Shown piece after piece: positions 1-9,028 of a DNA stretch of 54,045 nt. Made by a program: the position numbers and the translations under genes. Source of the stretch: CAZFCK01 sp964517355 (GTDB lineage: Bacteria; Desulfobacterota; Desulfovibrionia; Desulfovibrionales; Desulfovibrionaceae); NCBI GenBank assembly GCA_964517355.1, contig CAZFCK010000003.1:1-54045 (forward strand), given 5' to 3'. The notes under the pieces were generated by a model. It searched no databases, was not told where the DNA came from, and saw nothing but the letters and a program-made list of their open reading frames with translations. Position 1 is the first letter of the stretch. The number at the start of each line of letters is the position of its first letter.

Positions 1-46
1 CCGCTTTGAGCGGTTACAATTTTCAAGCCCCCGGCTTTGCCGGGGG
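1..46. repeat. Paired hairpins resembling an IS200/IS605-type end
   Basis: Two perfect hairpins lie side by side: CCGCT-TTG-AGCGG at 1-13 and CCCCCGGC-TTT-GCCGGGGG at 28-46. The second contains the last codons and lies next to the stop of the large minus-strand protein, whose propeller repeat breaks off exactly where it begins. Subterminal GC hairpins of this form are typical of IS200/IS605 (TnpA/TnpB) elements, so an insertion lying mostly left of the window is the likely reading. A terminator-like intergenic repeat is the alternative; neither side has a T-run. Confidence 0.4.
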
Positions 47-2456
47 TATATGACTGGTGCCGTCAGTACCTATTGCCGGAGATCCGGTGATTTCGTCTCC
101 GGTTTGATATCGCCACAACAGCGTTCCGTCGGTATTCAACGCATAAACATAGGCGTCCTTTGACCCCGCATAGACCGTCCCGTCAGAGGCGATGGCCGGA
201 GAACTCCAGACCTCGCCCCCTGTCTGGTAACGCCACTGCAACGTGCCGTCGGCATTCAACGCATAAACATAGTCATCGTTGCAACCGAAATAGATTGTCC
301 CGTCGTCGTCAATGGCGGAGGAGGAGAGCACTTCGCCCCCTGTAATGTATGCCCATTTAAGGGCGCCTTCTTTTGACGGCGAATGTGAAGTGGTGAACGT
401 CACGTCATCACCATAATCCGTCCCCGCGCTGTTCGTCGCATAGGCTCGGGCGTAGTATGTGGCGCCAGCCGTGAGGCCGGTAAAATCAACCGTGAATTCG
501 CCGGTTCCGGCAGTACTCGCGGCGGTGCAATCCGTGGGATTTTCACTCGTGCCCAGGCAGATGCCGCGTTCGGTCACCTCGGCGCTCCCCTGGTCGGTGA
601 CGTTGCCGCCGACAGTCGCCGAGCTGTCCGTTACGGACGAAGCCGAGTTCGTTGTCACTGTTGGAGCGCCTTCAGCAGCTTCGGTGGTGAAGCTCACGTC
701 ATCGCCATAATCCGTCCCCACGCTGTTGGTCGCGTAGGCGCGGGCGTAGTAGGTGGCGCCAGCCGTAAGGCCGGTGAAATCAACCGTGAATTCGCCGGTT
801 CCGGCTGCACTTGCTGCGGTGCAGTCATCAAAAATCGTTGGTCCTGCCCACTTTGACCAGCACACCCCCCGGGCTGTCACTGACGCGCCACCGTCATCCA
901 GCACATTTCCGGCTAGTTGAGCGCTGCTGGATGTAACCGAGGAAATTGTTTCAGTTTCAATTGTCGGGAGCGATTCCGCAGAGACAACCACTTTGGCGCA
1001 GCTCTGGTCAGAGGTGTACTCGCCATCATTTACAAAGAGGCATATGCTGTATTCGCCCGCGCTGAGCTCAAGCGAAGCCGTTTCATTATTGGAAAAAATG
1101 GAATCGTTAGTTATCCATGTATATTTCAAGGAATCGCCGTCCGGGTCACTTGAAGTGGAACCGTCGAAAGTGACCGTTTCAGTACTTGCGCCTTCGGAAA
1201 GAAACACAAATTGATCCCCTCCGGACGATGCTGTTGGGGGGGAGTTGTTTGTGGAAGGCGTTCCCGAAAAGAGGTCTTCTCCCGCATACGTGTCATAAAA
1301 CCCTTCAAATAAGTGATATCCTCTGGGGATATGCCAGTCCGCGATGGGAAGATTTCTCCCCTCGTAAATACTCGTTTCACCTATCAGCTTTTTGTGCGCC
1401 CATTGGGCGAGTTCGAAAAAGGTAAGCCCGTCTTCATTCTCATCCGCCTTGGCTTTCCCTACGGTATTCTTTTGTAGTCCATCAATGAGCTTGTTTGTAT
1501 ATATACACCTTTTCGTGATCCAGTGGCTGTCGGCAAAATGATCAGCATCCGCCGCAGCGAGAAATGTTACAGTGTGCTTTCCGCTTGTATCCTTAAGTTT
1601 TTCAAGAGCGCCGTCCCAGAAGGCTCCACCATGGCAAGAACACAAGATTATAACTTTCTTCGAATTCTGCGGAAGCTTTTCCAATTCATCAAGCAATTTG
1701 GGTTTATCCCACTGTATCCCTGTTTTTGTAAAAAATTGCGGTTTGAAAAAAATGTCTTCTGCGGGTTTATTCTCATGGATAACAAATGAAGCGTTATCAG
1801 TTTCTTCATTTCTCCCGCCATGGCCCTTAAAGTAAAAAATCAGAGTGTCATCAGGCTCCATGTTGGTTTGCAGCCAACTCATCACACGGTTTAATTGAGA
1901 TTCGTTATTGGAATCATAGTGGTCCCATAGCAGTAAACTTGCGTTTTCTGTTTTGCCGTCACCATCCAGGTCAACCGGGATGGGGCTGAAGTCCACATAG
2001 GGTGTCAAGGCGTTTCGCACCCCCTTTGCATCTTCATGAGCGTTGTTTGGTGCGCTCCCGGCCAACGCAAGCGCCCACCCCCTATAGTTGCCAATAAAAA
2101 CCCCATAGGTTTTGGGATCGGTATTGTCGGCCGTAGTTGTAAAAGTCACCTCTTGCCCATACTCGTAGTTGCCGTCAGGAAAATGAATGTACGCTCGTAC
2201 ATAATAGGTGGTCTCGGATTCTAACTCTGTTACATACTTCGAAAATGAACCAGGGCTGCCGTCGCTTATGACTTCATGGGCATCAGCCACTGCGTTTGGA
2301 TTGCCGGTAGTGTTCCAGCATATTCCGGCGAACTCGGCGGTCTTTACCACAAGTCCTAGCGTAGCGGACCAATGATCGAATTCAGTCACTGCTTTGGTGA
2401 TGACATTTTGAAGGGTGGTGAACGTCACATCCGATCCATAGCTTGTGCCTGCACTG
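23..2456 (-). CDS. Exported caspase-like multidomain protein, C-terminal half (abuts assembly gap)
   Basis: This is almost certainly the continuation of the gene at 2557-4394, because the repeat interrupted by the gap (YARAYAT... / SAGTSYGSDVTFTT) belongs to one repeat family on both sides. Order seen: an Fn3-like repeat; a caspase/peptidase C14-like domain with the His motif YFKGHGG and Cys motif ILCSCHGGAF, which supply the expected His-Cys dyad; a PKD domain (DGSTSSDPDGDSLKYTW); two or more Fn3-like repeats with GATYYARAYATNS; and two and a half PQQ-like propeller blades (VYALNADGTLQWRYQTGGEV). The third blade stops after GTDGT and the last residues are encoded by a GC hairpin, so the C-terminus looks truncated. 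Role: probably a secreted or surface protease or regulatory protein; substrate unknown. The two halves are out of frame only because the gap length is arbitrary. Confidence 0.75.
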
Positions 2457-2556
2457 NNNNNNNNNNNNNNNNNNNNNNNNNNNNNNNNNNNNNNNNNNNN
2501 NNNNNNNNNNNNNNNNNNNNNNNNNNNNNNNNNNNNNNNNNNNNNNNNNNNNNNNN
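2457..2556. other. Scaffold gap of 100 N inside the Fn3-like repeats
   Basis: Exactly 100 N residues, the conventional filler for a gap of unknown size. The gap falls inside a tandem repeat coding for Fn3-like domains, so the missing sequence is probably one or more collapsed repeat units. The flanking reading frames differ by one base, so the true gap length is not 100 modulo 3 if this is one intact gene. Confidence 0.98.
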
Positions 2557-4394
2557 TTCGTGGCGTAGGCCCGGGCGTAGTATGTGGCGCCAGCCGCAAG
2601 GCCGGTGAAATCAACGGTGAATTCACCAGTTCCGGCCGTGCTTGCGGCGGTGCAATCCGTGGGACATGCGGAAGTTCCCAGGCAGATGCCGCGTTCGGTG
2701 ACGGCCGCGCCCCCGTCCGAAGTGACGTTGCCGCCGACGGTAGCGGTGGTTCCGGTGATGGCGGAAGCCGAGGCCGTTGTCACTGTTGGGGCGCCTTCGA
2801 CTGTTTCCGTGGTGAACGTCACATCCGATCCATAGCCTGTGCCTGTACTGTTCGTGGCGTAGGCCCGGGCGTAGTATGTGGCGCCAGCCGCAAGGCCGGT
2901 GAAATTAACGGTGAATTCACCAGTTCCGGCCGTGTTTGCGGCGGTGCAATCCGTGGGGCTTTCGGAAGTTCCCAGGCAGATGCCGCGTTCAGTAACTGTT
3001 GCCCCGCTGTCAGAGGTGACGTTGCCGCCGACGGTAGCGGTGGTTCCGGTGATGGCGGAAGCCGAGCCCGTTGTCACGGTTGGGGCGACTTCACTTGATG
3101 GCTGAAACACATAGGCCGAGCCGGAATAAACCCCCGCGTCGTCATCAGCAAGAGCCCCGACAAGCGCATAATCGCCCGAGATGCTCACCGAATCGCCGAA
3201 CCATTCTATCGCCGCCGCATCGGAAGCCTTAATCTTAGCCACCTGGACCCAGGACGAGCCCACGCGCTGGAATACATAGGCGGAGCCGGAATTAGCGCCC
3301 CCTCCGTCATCGCCGTATGCCCCGACCAGCGCATAGTCGCCAGAGATGCTCACCGCCTTGCCGAAATAGTCCTCTGCAGCCGCGTCGGGCGCCGTGAGCT
3401 TGGCCATCTGGGACCAGGACGAGTCCACGCGCTGGAAGACATAGGCGGAGCCGGAACCCGAGCCCCCGTCGTCATCGCCGTAAGCCCCGACCAGCGCATA
3501 GTCGCCCGAGATGCTCACCGATACGCCGAATACGTCCCATGCCTCAGCGTCTGAGGCCGTGAGCTTGGCCACCTGGGTCCAGGACGAGCCCGCGCGCTGG
3601 AACACATAGGCCGAGCCGGAAGACGAGCCCCCGTCGTCATCGCCGTATGCTCCGACCAGCGCAAAGTCGCCCGATATGCTCACCGAATTGCCAAACTGGT
3701 CGTCTTCTGTTGCGTCGGACGCCGTGAGCTTGGCCACCTGGGACCATGACAAGCCCACGCGCTGAAACACGTAAGCGGAGCCGGAATCCGAGCCCCCGTC
3801 GTCATCGCCAAGAGCTCCGACCAGTGCATAGTCGCCCGAGAGGCTCACAGAATAGCCGAACAAGTCGGCTGCATCCGCGTCCGAGGCCGTGAGCCTAGCC
3901 ACCTGGGGCCAGGCCGAGCCGTCGTGCTGGAACACATAGGCGGAGCCGGAATTTATGCCCCCTTCGTTGTTATCGGCAAAAGCCCCGACAATCACATAAT
4001 TATCTGAAATACTTAATGAACATCCAAACTGGTCGTCTTTCGCCCCATCTGCCGCCGTGATTTTGGTCACCTGGGTCCAGGACGAATCGTCGCGCTGGAA
4101 GACATAGGCGGAGCCGGAATACGCCCCCCAGTCGTCATCATGGTGGGCCCCGACCAACGCATAGTCGCCCGAAATACTCACCGAATTGCCGAACTGGTCG
4201 CCTCCCGCCGCATCGGAGGCCGTGAGCTTGGTTTGTAAACCGAAAGGGGCGGCATGAGCGGCTTGGGGGGAAGGCAAAGCGCCAACGAGGATGCTTAAGC
4301 CCATCAAAAATATGGGAACGAACTGTCTGCGGAAAATGTGCCGGCGAGAAAGATAACATGCGAACGATGATGCAGACTGACGCTGATGCCCCAT
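2557..4394 (-). CDS. Exported FG-GAP repeat protein, N-terminal half of the caspase-like protein
   Basis: The start is the ATG at 4394, chosen because AGGAGG lies just upstream and a signal peptide follows directly (arginines, then FVPIFLMGLSILVGALPS, cleavage near AAHA-AP). Then come seven tandem repeats of about 55 residues of the FG-GAP/integrin-alpha type, each with the pattern LTASDA...DxFGxSVSISGDYALVGAxxDDD...GSAYVFQR. After these are Fn3-like repeats with TVTTGSASAITGTTATVGGNV and CLGTSE, running into the gap. FG-GAP repeats form beta-propellers, usually extracellular and adhesive. An in-frame extension to 4541 lacks a ribosome site and would bury the signal peptide, so it was not used. 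The gene is probably continuous with 23-2456, giving a protein of well over 1400 residues. Confidence 0.8.
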
Positions 4395-4989
4395 GCCCCC
4401 TCCTGGTGTTGTGGCTGATATCTGCCCCCTGCTCATGACGTTGCGGAAACAGCCGTTCGCGACAATGGAAACAACATTTCGAGGGGCGAAAATCAGGCCG
4501 GCATATCCATAAAGCCGGATCTGGCATGCCGGCCACCCCATAGCCGGTCATCCGTCGTGAAATGAATTCCGCCCCGCGAGACAGCTCTTTGTGCCGCAGA
4601 TGGCGCACGAGAGCTTCCCGCGGGAAAATCCCGCCAGGCGGCTTTGTGACGACGACGCACGACTCCTTTTGGAGCAGTGCATAACAGTCGATCTGGTTGT
4701 GACACGACTATAAAACATTTTTTCTCCACCTTTTCAAGTAGGTAAGATTTTCCCTACAAACTGTACGGCGTATTCACGAGAAACATGAAGGACATTGCCG
4801 GGCGCAGCCACGGCCTACGGCGGCTTCAGTCGCGGCGAGCCCAAGCAGGTGGAGTTCCCCGGCGCCCGGCGGCTTCGGTTCTCAGGAGAAATTGGAGACG
4901 AGGCCTGGAGATTGAAAATCACCGCTCGATATTTTACGTTGCGGCTCATGGAAATTCAACAGGCTGTGAGCCACGCAAAGGGGAATGAC
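4395..4989. other. Divergent intergenic region without a recognised gene
   Basis: About 600 bases separate the starts of two divergent genes. Open frames exist here but none has both a ribosome site and protein-like composition. It presumably holds the promoters of both neighbours; I see no unambiguous sigma-70 pair. Confidence 0.5.
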
Positions 4990-6474
4990 ATGGGCGCTGC
5001 CGAGCAGCTGATGCGAAGAATTGTCGATGACTGTGCGGGGTGCGATTGCTGCAGGTATCTCATGGATACCAATTGTCTCTTTTTCCCAAAGCTCTACGAA
5101 CTTTGGGACCGGGAACACGACGAAGGGGAACGGATTACGCCGGAAGAGCTCCGAACCTTGGCGGATTTGTGCAATTATTGCGCGTTGTGCCCCTGCCCCG
5201 ATATCCGTCAGGATATCATCACGGCCAAGACGCTCTTTATTGATCGGGACGGACTCGCCCCATACATCCGTACGTTGGAGAATGTGGAACTGGTGGGAAA
5301 ATTGTGCGGGACAGCGCCACGGCTTTTCAATTTTCTTTTCCAGGCCGGTTTCACAGGCAAGCTCATTAAGAAATCCACGGGAATCCACATCAGGCGGAAA
5401 CTCCCCCTCATTCCGCGGCAGAATTTCCATGCTTGGGCCAGACGGCGGAAGCTGCGGATAAAACCGCCGGAAAGCATAAAGCGCAAGGTGGTATATTTTT
5501 CTGGATGCACGGCCCGGTATTTGTTTCCGGACGTGGCCAGGGCCGCGGTGGAGGTATTGCAGCGCAACGGCATAACGGTGTTTTATCCGGAGCAGCATTG
5601 CTGCGGCATGCCGAGCATGCTTGAAGGCGACCGGAAACAAACCCTGGCCCATGCGGCGCGTACGGTTTCGTTGCTGAGCGAGGTGGCGGACGACGGATAC
5701 GATATCGTCACCTCCTGCCCCACATGCGGCTATATGCTGAAAAAAGCCCTTCCGGAACAGGCGTACTACTCGGAGGCCTATCAGGATTTTGTAGGAGGAT
5801 CGGATCGATATTTAAAAATTCCGGAGCGCTTGTTTTCCACGTCCGCCGGCGATGGAGGGCAGGATACTTCCATAGGCTCGCGACTTTCATTCGGCGGCAG
5901 TCATATGATGCGGGAAACCGCATTGTTGAAGGGGAACGGGGGCGCGCTGCAAGAGGTGCCGCTCCGCAGGCTCGACAAAACCATGTATGGAAAAATAATG
6001 CGGGATGACGGGTACTTCTCTGGAATCGATCCATTGAAGCGTATCAAAGTCGCGGAAGCGACCTATGATCTCGGTGAATATCTCTCGACCCTGCTTGAGA
6101 ACGGTGGTTTATCCACACAACTGGGAGCCGTATCCGGCAGGAAGGTCTACTATCCTCCCTGCCATCAGCGGGAGCAGGCAATGGGGTTCCCCTACTTGAA
6201 ATTGCTGGGCCTCATCCCCGGCATAGCTCTGGACGCGGTTTTGAGTTCCGACTTCTGCTGCGGTATCGGCGGAATCATGGGGTTTAAACGGGATTTTCAC
6301 AATACCTCCATCCGGATGGGCAGCCGGCTGATGGCGAAAATCAAAAGCATGGCACCGGATCATCTTGTCACTGATTGTCTGAGCTGCCGGTTGCAGTTCA
6401 ATCAGATGAGTTCCTATCCAGTCCAGCATCCTGTTGAAATATTATGTGATTCTTATCAAAGACAAAAGGGGTAG
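4990..6474 (+). CDS. Fe-S oxidoreductase with two CCG domains (GlpC/heterodisulfide reductase-like)
   Basis: Soluble electron-transfer protein. Near the N-terminus are two cysteine clusters of ferredoxin type (CAGCDCC...C and CNYCALCPCPD), followed by two cysteine-rich CCG modules: FSGCTARYLFPD / QHCCGMP / SCPTCGYM and YPPCHQRE / FCCGIGG / DCLSCRLQF. This is the arrangement of GlpC, GlcF and HdrB/D-type subunits, which pass electrons from a flavin dehydrogenase to quinone or a disulfide. No dehydrogenase partner is adjacent, so the donor is unknown. The ATG at 4990 was chosen because AAAGGGGA precedes it; the frame is open back to a TTG at 4795, but that stretch is basic and unlike the family, and an ATG at 4948 is a weaker option. 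Probably a host gene, just outside the tRNA-bounded island. Confidence 0.8.
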   Translation: MGAAEQLMRRIVDDCAGCDCCRYLMDTNCLFFPKLYELWDREHDEGERITPEELRTLADLCNYCALCPCPDIRQDIITAKTLFIDRDGLAPYIRTLENVELVGKLCGTAPRLFNFLFQAGFTGKLIKKSTGIHIRRKLPLIPRQNFHAWARRRKLRIKPPESIKRKVVYFSGCTARYLFPDVARAAVEVLQRNGITVFYPEQHCCGMPSMLEGDRKQTLAHAARTVSLLSEVADDGYDIVTSCPTCGYMLKKALPEQAYYSEAYQDFVGGSDRYLKIPERLFSTSAGDGGQDTSIGSRLSFGGSHMMRETALLKGNGGALQEVPLRRLDKTMYGKIMRDDGYFSGIDPLKRIKVAEATYDLGEYLSTLLENGGLSTQLGAVSGRKVYYPPCHQREQAMGFPYLKLLGLIPGIALDAVLSSDFCCGIGGIMGFKRDFHNTSIRMGSRLMAKIKSMAPDHLVTDCLSCRLQFNQMSSYPVQHPVEILCDSYQRQKG

Positions 6475-6812
6475 GGAGTGTGGCGGAAAAATCGGGAGCA
6501 GGTCGAGGTGTTGCCCGAAAAGTCAAATGATCCACCATGGAACGTGAAATCTGCCCCACATTTCTTGTATCGAGTCGTCCCGAAGAGGGGGCATGATCAC
6601 ACGGGACAAGGAAGGGGAAATTTGATTATTCTCCAAACAAGGCAAGAAGATACGCGAGATCTCATCCCTCTCCCTGAGCAAATCCGATAGGATAAGCGCC
6701 TGCAGCCGGAAGCCGTTGCAAAACAGTCATTCCAGTCCTGCGTGATTGCTACCTAAAAATTATAATGTGTCCGAGGGATTGTCCTATGGCCTCGGGGCGT
6801 AGAAACAGAAAA
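6475..6812. other. Intergenic stretch, no recognised gene
   Basis: An open frame at 6478-6690 overlaps nothing but lacks a ribosome site and has no recognisable protein features. I see nothing else supportable until the hairpin at 6813. Confidence 0.5.
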
Positions 6813-6843
6813 AAGGATCTTAATCTAACGGATTAAGATCCTT
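6813..6843. terminator. Stem-loop terminator next to the tRNA-Asp fragment
   Basis: Perfect 13-bp stem AAGGATCTTAATC / GATTAAGATCCTT with a 5-base loop. It is followed on the plus strand by TGTTTCTTT and preceded by A-rich sequence, so it could work in both directions. It sits just past the 3' end of the tRNA-Asp fragment and is probably the original terminator of the tRNA transcript; a different hairpin occupies the same place beside the intact tRNA at 51223-51252. Confidence 0.7.
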
Positions 6844-6852
6844 GTTTCTTTC

Positions 6853-6897
6853 TGGCGGAGCCGATGGGACTCGAACCCACGGCCTCCGGCGTGACAG
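6853..6897 (-). repeat. tRNA-Asp 3' fragment, island attachment site (left)
   Basis: These 45 bases are identical to 51261-51305, the 3' part of the intact tRNA-Asp. They cover CCA, discriminator, acceptor 3' strand, T arm, variable loop, the 3' side of the anticodon stem and the anticodon loop. Identity ends just past the anticodon. This is the classical footprint of tyrosine-recombinase integration into a tRNA anticodon loop: the intact tRNA is kept at the other end and this is the displaced host 3' end. Confidence 0.85.
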
Positions 6898-7211
6898 AGA
6901 GCCAGCTGTATCTAGTTATTCCAGTATATTAAGAAGTTACAGATTTCAAGACGCGCAAGAGACGTACAAAAATCACTAGGTTTTGTGTCCGGTCTTGTGT
7001 CCGATCCTCCAAGAATTCCATCTGAAAATTGGAAAGAATGCTCACGATTTGCCATAGCGGCTGGCAGAAAGGGTGATCATCGGTAAAATATTTTTCTGAT
7101 TGTAATCCTAAAATAATGCTTGCGGAAAGATTGTTAAATTTTTCAATTGTCAAACAAGTTAATGCAGAGTATTGATCTGAATAGTATGCTTTTAAAAAAA
7201 TGGAGGCAATC

Positions 7212-7601
7212 ATGAGCAGTGACACGAAAAAAAGAACACTTACTCCTGAGCAGAAAGAAGAGATAATTGATAATTTGGCCGAAAAATATACCAAAGATGA
7301 TTGTATCGAGGTTGATGCGGCAGATGCTAGTAAGAAATTCATGATTGCCATAACTTTGTTTCGCGAATTGCATATTGCTGCGATGGAAAAAGCTGGTAAA
7401 TTGGTAAAGATAGTAAACGTTGGTGAGCTGACAGGTAGCGCAAATATGAATCCTTCGATTAATAGTAAAGGGGTAATGATCCTTGGCAAAAAAACTTTGA
7501 ACAAAGCCATGGAAGATTCTGGGTTGACTACAAAGTTTCAAATTGGTGATGAATTTAAAATCACTGCTGATAGCGACGGCTTCAGATTGAGTAAGGTTTA
7601 A
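7212..7601 (+). CDS. Small putative regulator with AbrB-like C-terminus
   Basis: Not assigned to a named family. GGAGG five bases upstream fixes the ATG at 7212 (129 residues). The N-terminal half (LTPEQKEEIIDNLAEKYTKDD) is helical and charged. The C-terminal 50 residues read NPSINSKGVMILGKKTL...FQIGDEFKITADSDGFRLSKV, a pattern of short strands around a GD turn as in AbrB/MazE swapped-hairpin DNA-binding domains. The protein at 9029-9379 has the same C-terminal pattern, so the two are probably distant paralogues. It is the first gene inside the tRNA-Asp island on this side. A regulatory or antitoxin role is inference only. Confidence 0.6.
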   Translation: MSSDTKKRTLTPEQKEEIIDNLAEKYTKDDCIEVDAADASKKFMIAITLFRELHIAAMEKAGKLVKIVNVGELTGSANMNPSINSKGVMILGKKTLNKAMEDSGLTTKFQIGDEFKITADSDGFRLSKV

Positions 7602-7740
7602 TGTGCTTTCTCATAAGACGAATTCTATCTTATTTTCTGGATACTGTTAATCGGAATAAATCAGATTCATTTATTTCTGAATAAAATTAGAAATGTAGTG
7701 ATGTTGATTTGCGATTTTTAGATAATAAGAAGTTATCTTG

Positions 7741-7953
7741 ATGATGAGGCTTTCAAAACGCATTGTGCTGGTTATACTATGCATACTTGCTTTTGCTTTG
7801 CTCGCTGACCTCGTTTTAAAGTTTTCGCATCAACCACCCAGAAGAATAATCGTAGCTTTGTTAGTAATAGTCGTTCTTGCAATTCGATTTGTTTTTCCTT
7901 CAACTCGACTTCGTAAGCATTCTTGGGCAGATTGCAAAAATAAGAAGCATTAG
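7741..7953 (+). CDS. Small two-helix membrane protein
   Basis: Seventy residues with two hydrophobic stretches, VLVILCILAFALLADLVL and IIVALLVIVVLAIRFVF, joined by a short basic loop (SHQPPRR) and ending in a basic, polar tail. Two or three candidate starts (TTG 7738, ATG 7741, ATG 7744) cluster and the ribosome site is weak. No family recognised. Small membrane proteins of this type are common in satellite and island cargo; function unknown. Confidence 0.4.
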   Translation: MMRLSKRIVLVILCILAFALLADLVLKFSHQPPRRIIVALLVIVVLAIRFVFPSTRLRKHSWADCKNKKH

Positions 7954-8176
7954 TGGTAGTATAATAAAATTTAATCATGTTAATGAACTTCCAAGATTGT
8001 GCTTGTAATATAGACTTTATCAGGAAGTAAGAGTGCATTTATCTAATTAGAAAGTACTTTCAGTTGTCTTAGTTGCTGGTTTGTTGATAAAGCTGGATGC
8101 GATCTTCGGTAAAATTTGTTCTTAATATATTGTTAGAAATAATAAAACTTGCTTTAAATGGCTGAGGGTTGAACAA

Positions 8177-8196
8177 AAAGGGGCAAACGCCCCTTT
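8177..8196 (-). terminator. Rho-independent terminator of the short recombinase gene
   Basis: Stem GGGGC / GCCCC with loop AAAC, extended by AAA/TTT pairs. On the minus strand it is followed by TTTTTG and begins three bases past the stop of the recombinase gene. Confidence 0.75.
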
Positions 8197-8198
8197 GG

Positions 8199-8756
8199 TT
8201 ATAGTGAGTTCAGAAGAATTTCTTCAACTTCCTCGTCTTGTATGCCAAGATAACGACGAGTAACAGAAGGAGTTGCATGATTGAGGCGTTTTGCAATGAC
8301 TTCCCAGCTGACACCATACGTTTTCCTTTGGTGAAAAGTCCATGTCTTGCGTAAGGTGTGCGCGCCATAGTTACCTCGTAAATTGATGGCATTCGTCCAG
8401 CGCTTGATTTTCATGGTTACTGCATATGTTGTTAAAGGTGCATTGAATCCTTTGCGACTCTTGAACAGATAGGCTGTCTCCTTTGAATCAATGGTTGGAA
8501 TAAACCGATTAAGAGCTGATAATATCTCTTTGTTCAGAATCAAGACATTATCCTTGCCTGTTTTCTTTTCGCGGATAGTGATTCTTTCTCCAACGTTCTT
8601 GTTTTTTACGTCTAAGATCCTCAAGCCTAGAAGATCTTGGACACGAAGTCCGGAATTGATACCCATGATGAAAAGCAATTGGTCTCTTGGATGGTCAAAC
8701 AAAAGCTTTTTGATTGACTTTATGTCTTTCAACTCGTGGATTGGATCAACTTTCAT
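8199..8756 (-). CDS. Short tyrosine recombinase (catalytic domain only)
   Basis: A site-specific DNA recombinase of 185 residues that is essentially just the catalytic domain. The conserved residues are visible: Arg in NSGLRVQDLLGL, Lys in KKTGKD, His-x-x-Arg in HTLRKTW, His in RLNHATPSVT and the nucleophile in RRYLGI. The usual N-terminal core-binding and arm-binding domains are absent (families are normally 300-400 residues), as in some stand-alone XerC/D-like or FimB-like recombinases. It starts at an ATG and ends just before a strong terminator. Upstream, on the 5' side, are inverted copies of CGTTCTTTCAA that could be its binding sites. It may drive integration at the nearby tRNA-Asp site or a local rearrangement. 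Confidence 0.85.
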   Translation of the reverse strand: MKVDPIHELKDIKSIKKLLFDHPRDQLLFIMGINSGLRVQDLLGLRILDVKNKNVGERITIREKKTGKDNVLILNKEILSALNRFIPTIDSKETAYLFKSRKGFNAPLTTYAVTMKIKRWTNAINLRGNYGAHTLRKTWTFHQRKTYGVSWEVIAKRLNHATPSVTRRYLGIQDEEVEEILLNSL

Positions 8757-8801
8757 AGCAGTCTCCGGGAAAATGCGATTTTATTTATAGAGATAGAAAA
8801 T

Positions 8802-8924
8802 CGTTCTTTCAAAAAAGCTCAAATTGGGGAATCCCTTTGATAATTGGGATAACCGCTTATTATCTTTGGGGTAGGAAGCTCGAAGTACTTGAAAGAACGT
8901 TTTTTGGAAAAATCGTTCTTTGGA
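8802..8924. promoter_or_regulatory. Inverted and direct copies of CGTTCTTTCAA upstream of the recombinase
   Basis: CGTTCTTTCAA at 8802-8812 is inverted perfectly at 8889-8899 (TTGAAAGAACG), and a third near-copy CGTTCTTTGGA lies at 8914-8924. All are within 170 bases of the recombinase start. They could be recombinase or Xis arm sites or an autoregulatory operator; the function is inferred from position only. Confidence 0.45.
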
Positions 8925-8978
8925 TTAGTAAGGTATTAATGTTGGGGAGCGGCAAAAAGTTGAATCAGCATGAATCGA

Positions 8979-9021
8979 TAGTAATACAAGCCATAGATTA
9001 GCTGTATGGCTTGTATTACTA
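8979..9021 (-). terminator. Perfect 17-bp stem-loop after the 9029-9379 gene
   Basis: TAGTAATACAAGCCATA at 8979-8995 pairs perfectly with 9005-9021, loop of 9 bases. It begins 8 bases after the stop of the minus-strand gene, so it probably terminates it or protects the 3' end. No T-run follows, which keeps the call tentative. Confidence 0.55.
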
Positions 9022-9028
9022 TGATGCC

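Noticed and set aside
23..3098. Diversity-generating retroelement suggested by near-identical Fn3-like segments
   Set aside because: There is no reverse transcriptase in the window and the differences between copies are not confined to adenine positions.
3100..4230. Regularly spaced repeats that could suggest a CRISPR array
   Set aside because: The period is about 165-170 bp and the repeats encode seven FG-GAP units in frame; there are no short identical repeats with unique spacers.
4795..4989. Extension of the Fe-S protein to a TTG start
   Set aside because: The extra residues are arginine-rich and unlike the family, while the ATG at 4990 has a good ribosome site.
6929..7510. 193-codon minus-strand frame
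   Set aside because: It lies opposite the better supported gene at 7212-7601 and shows no start signal or motif.
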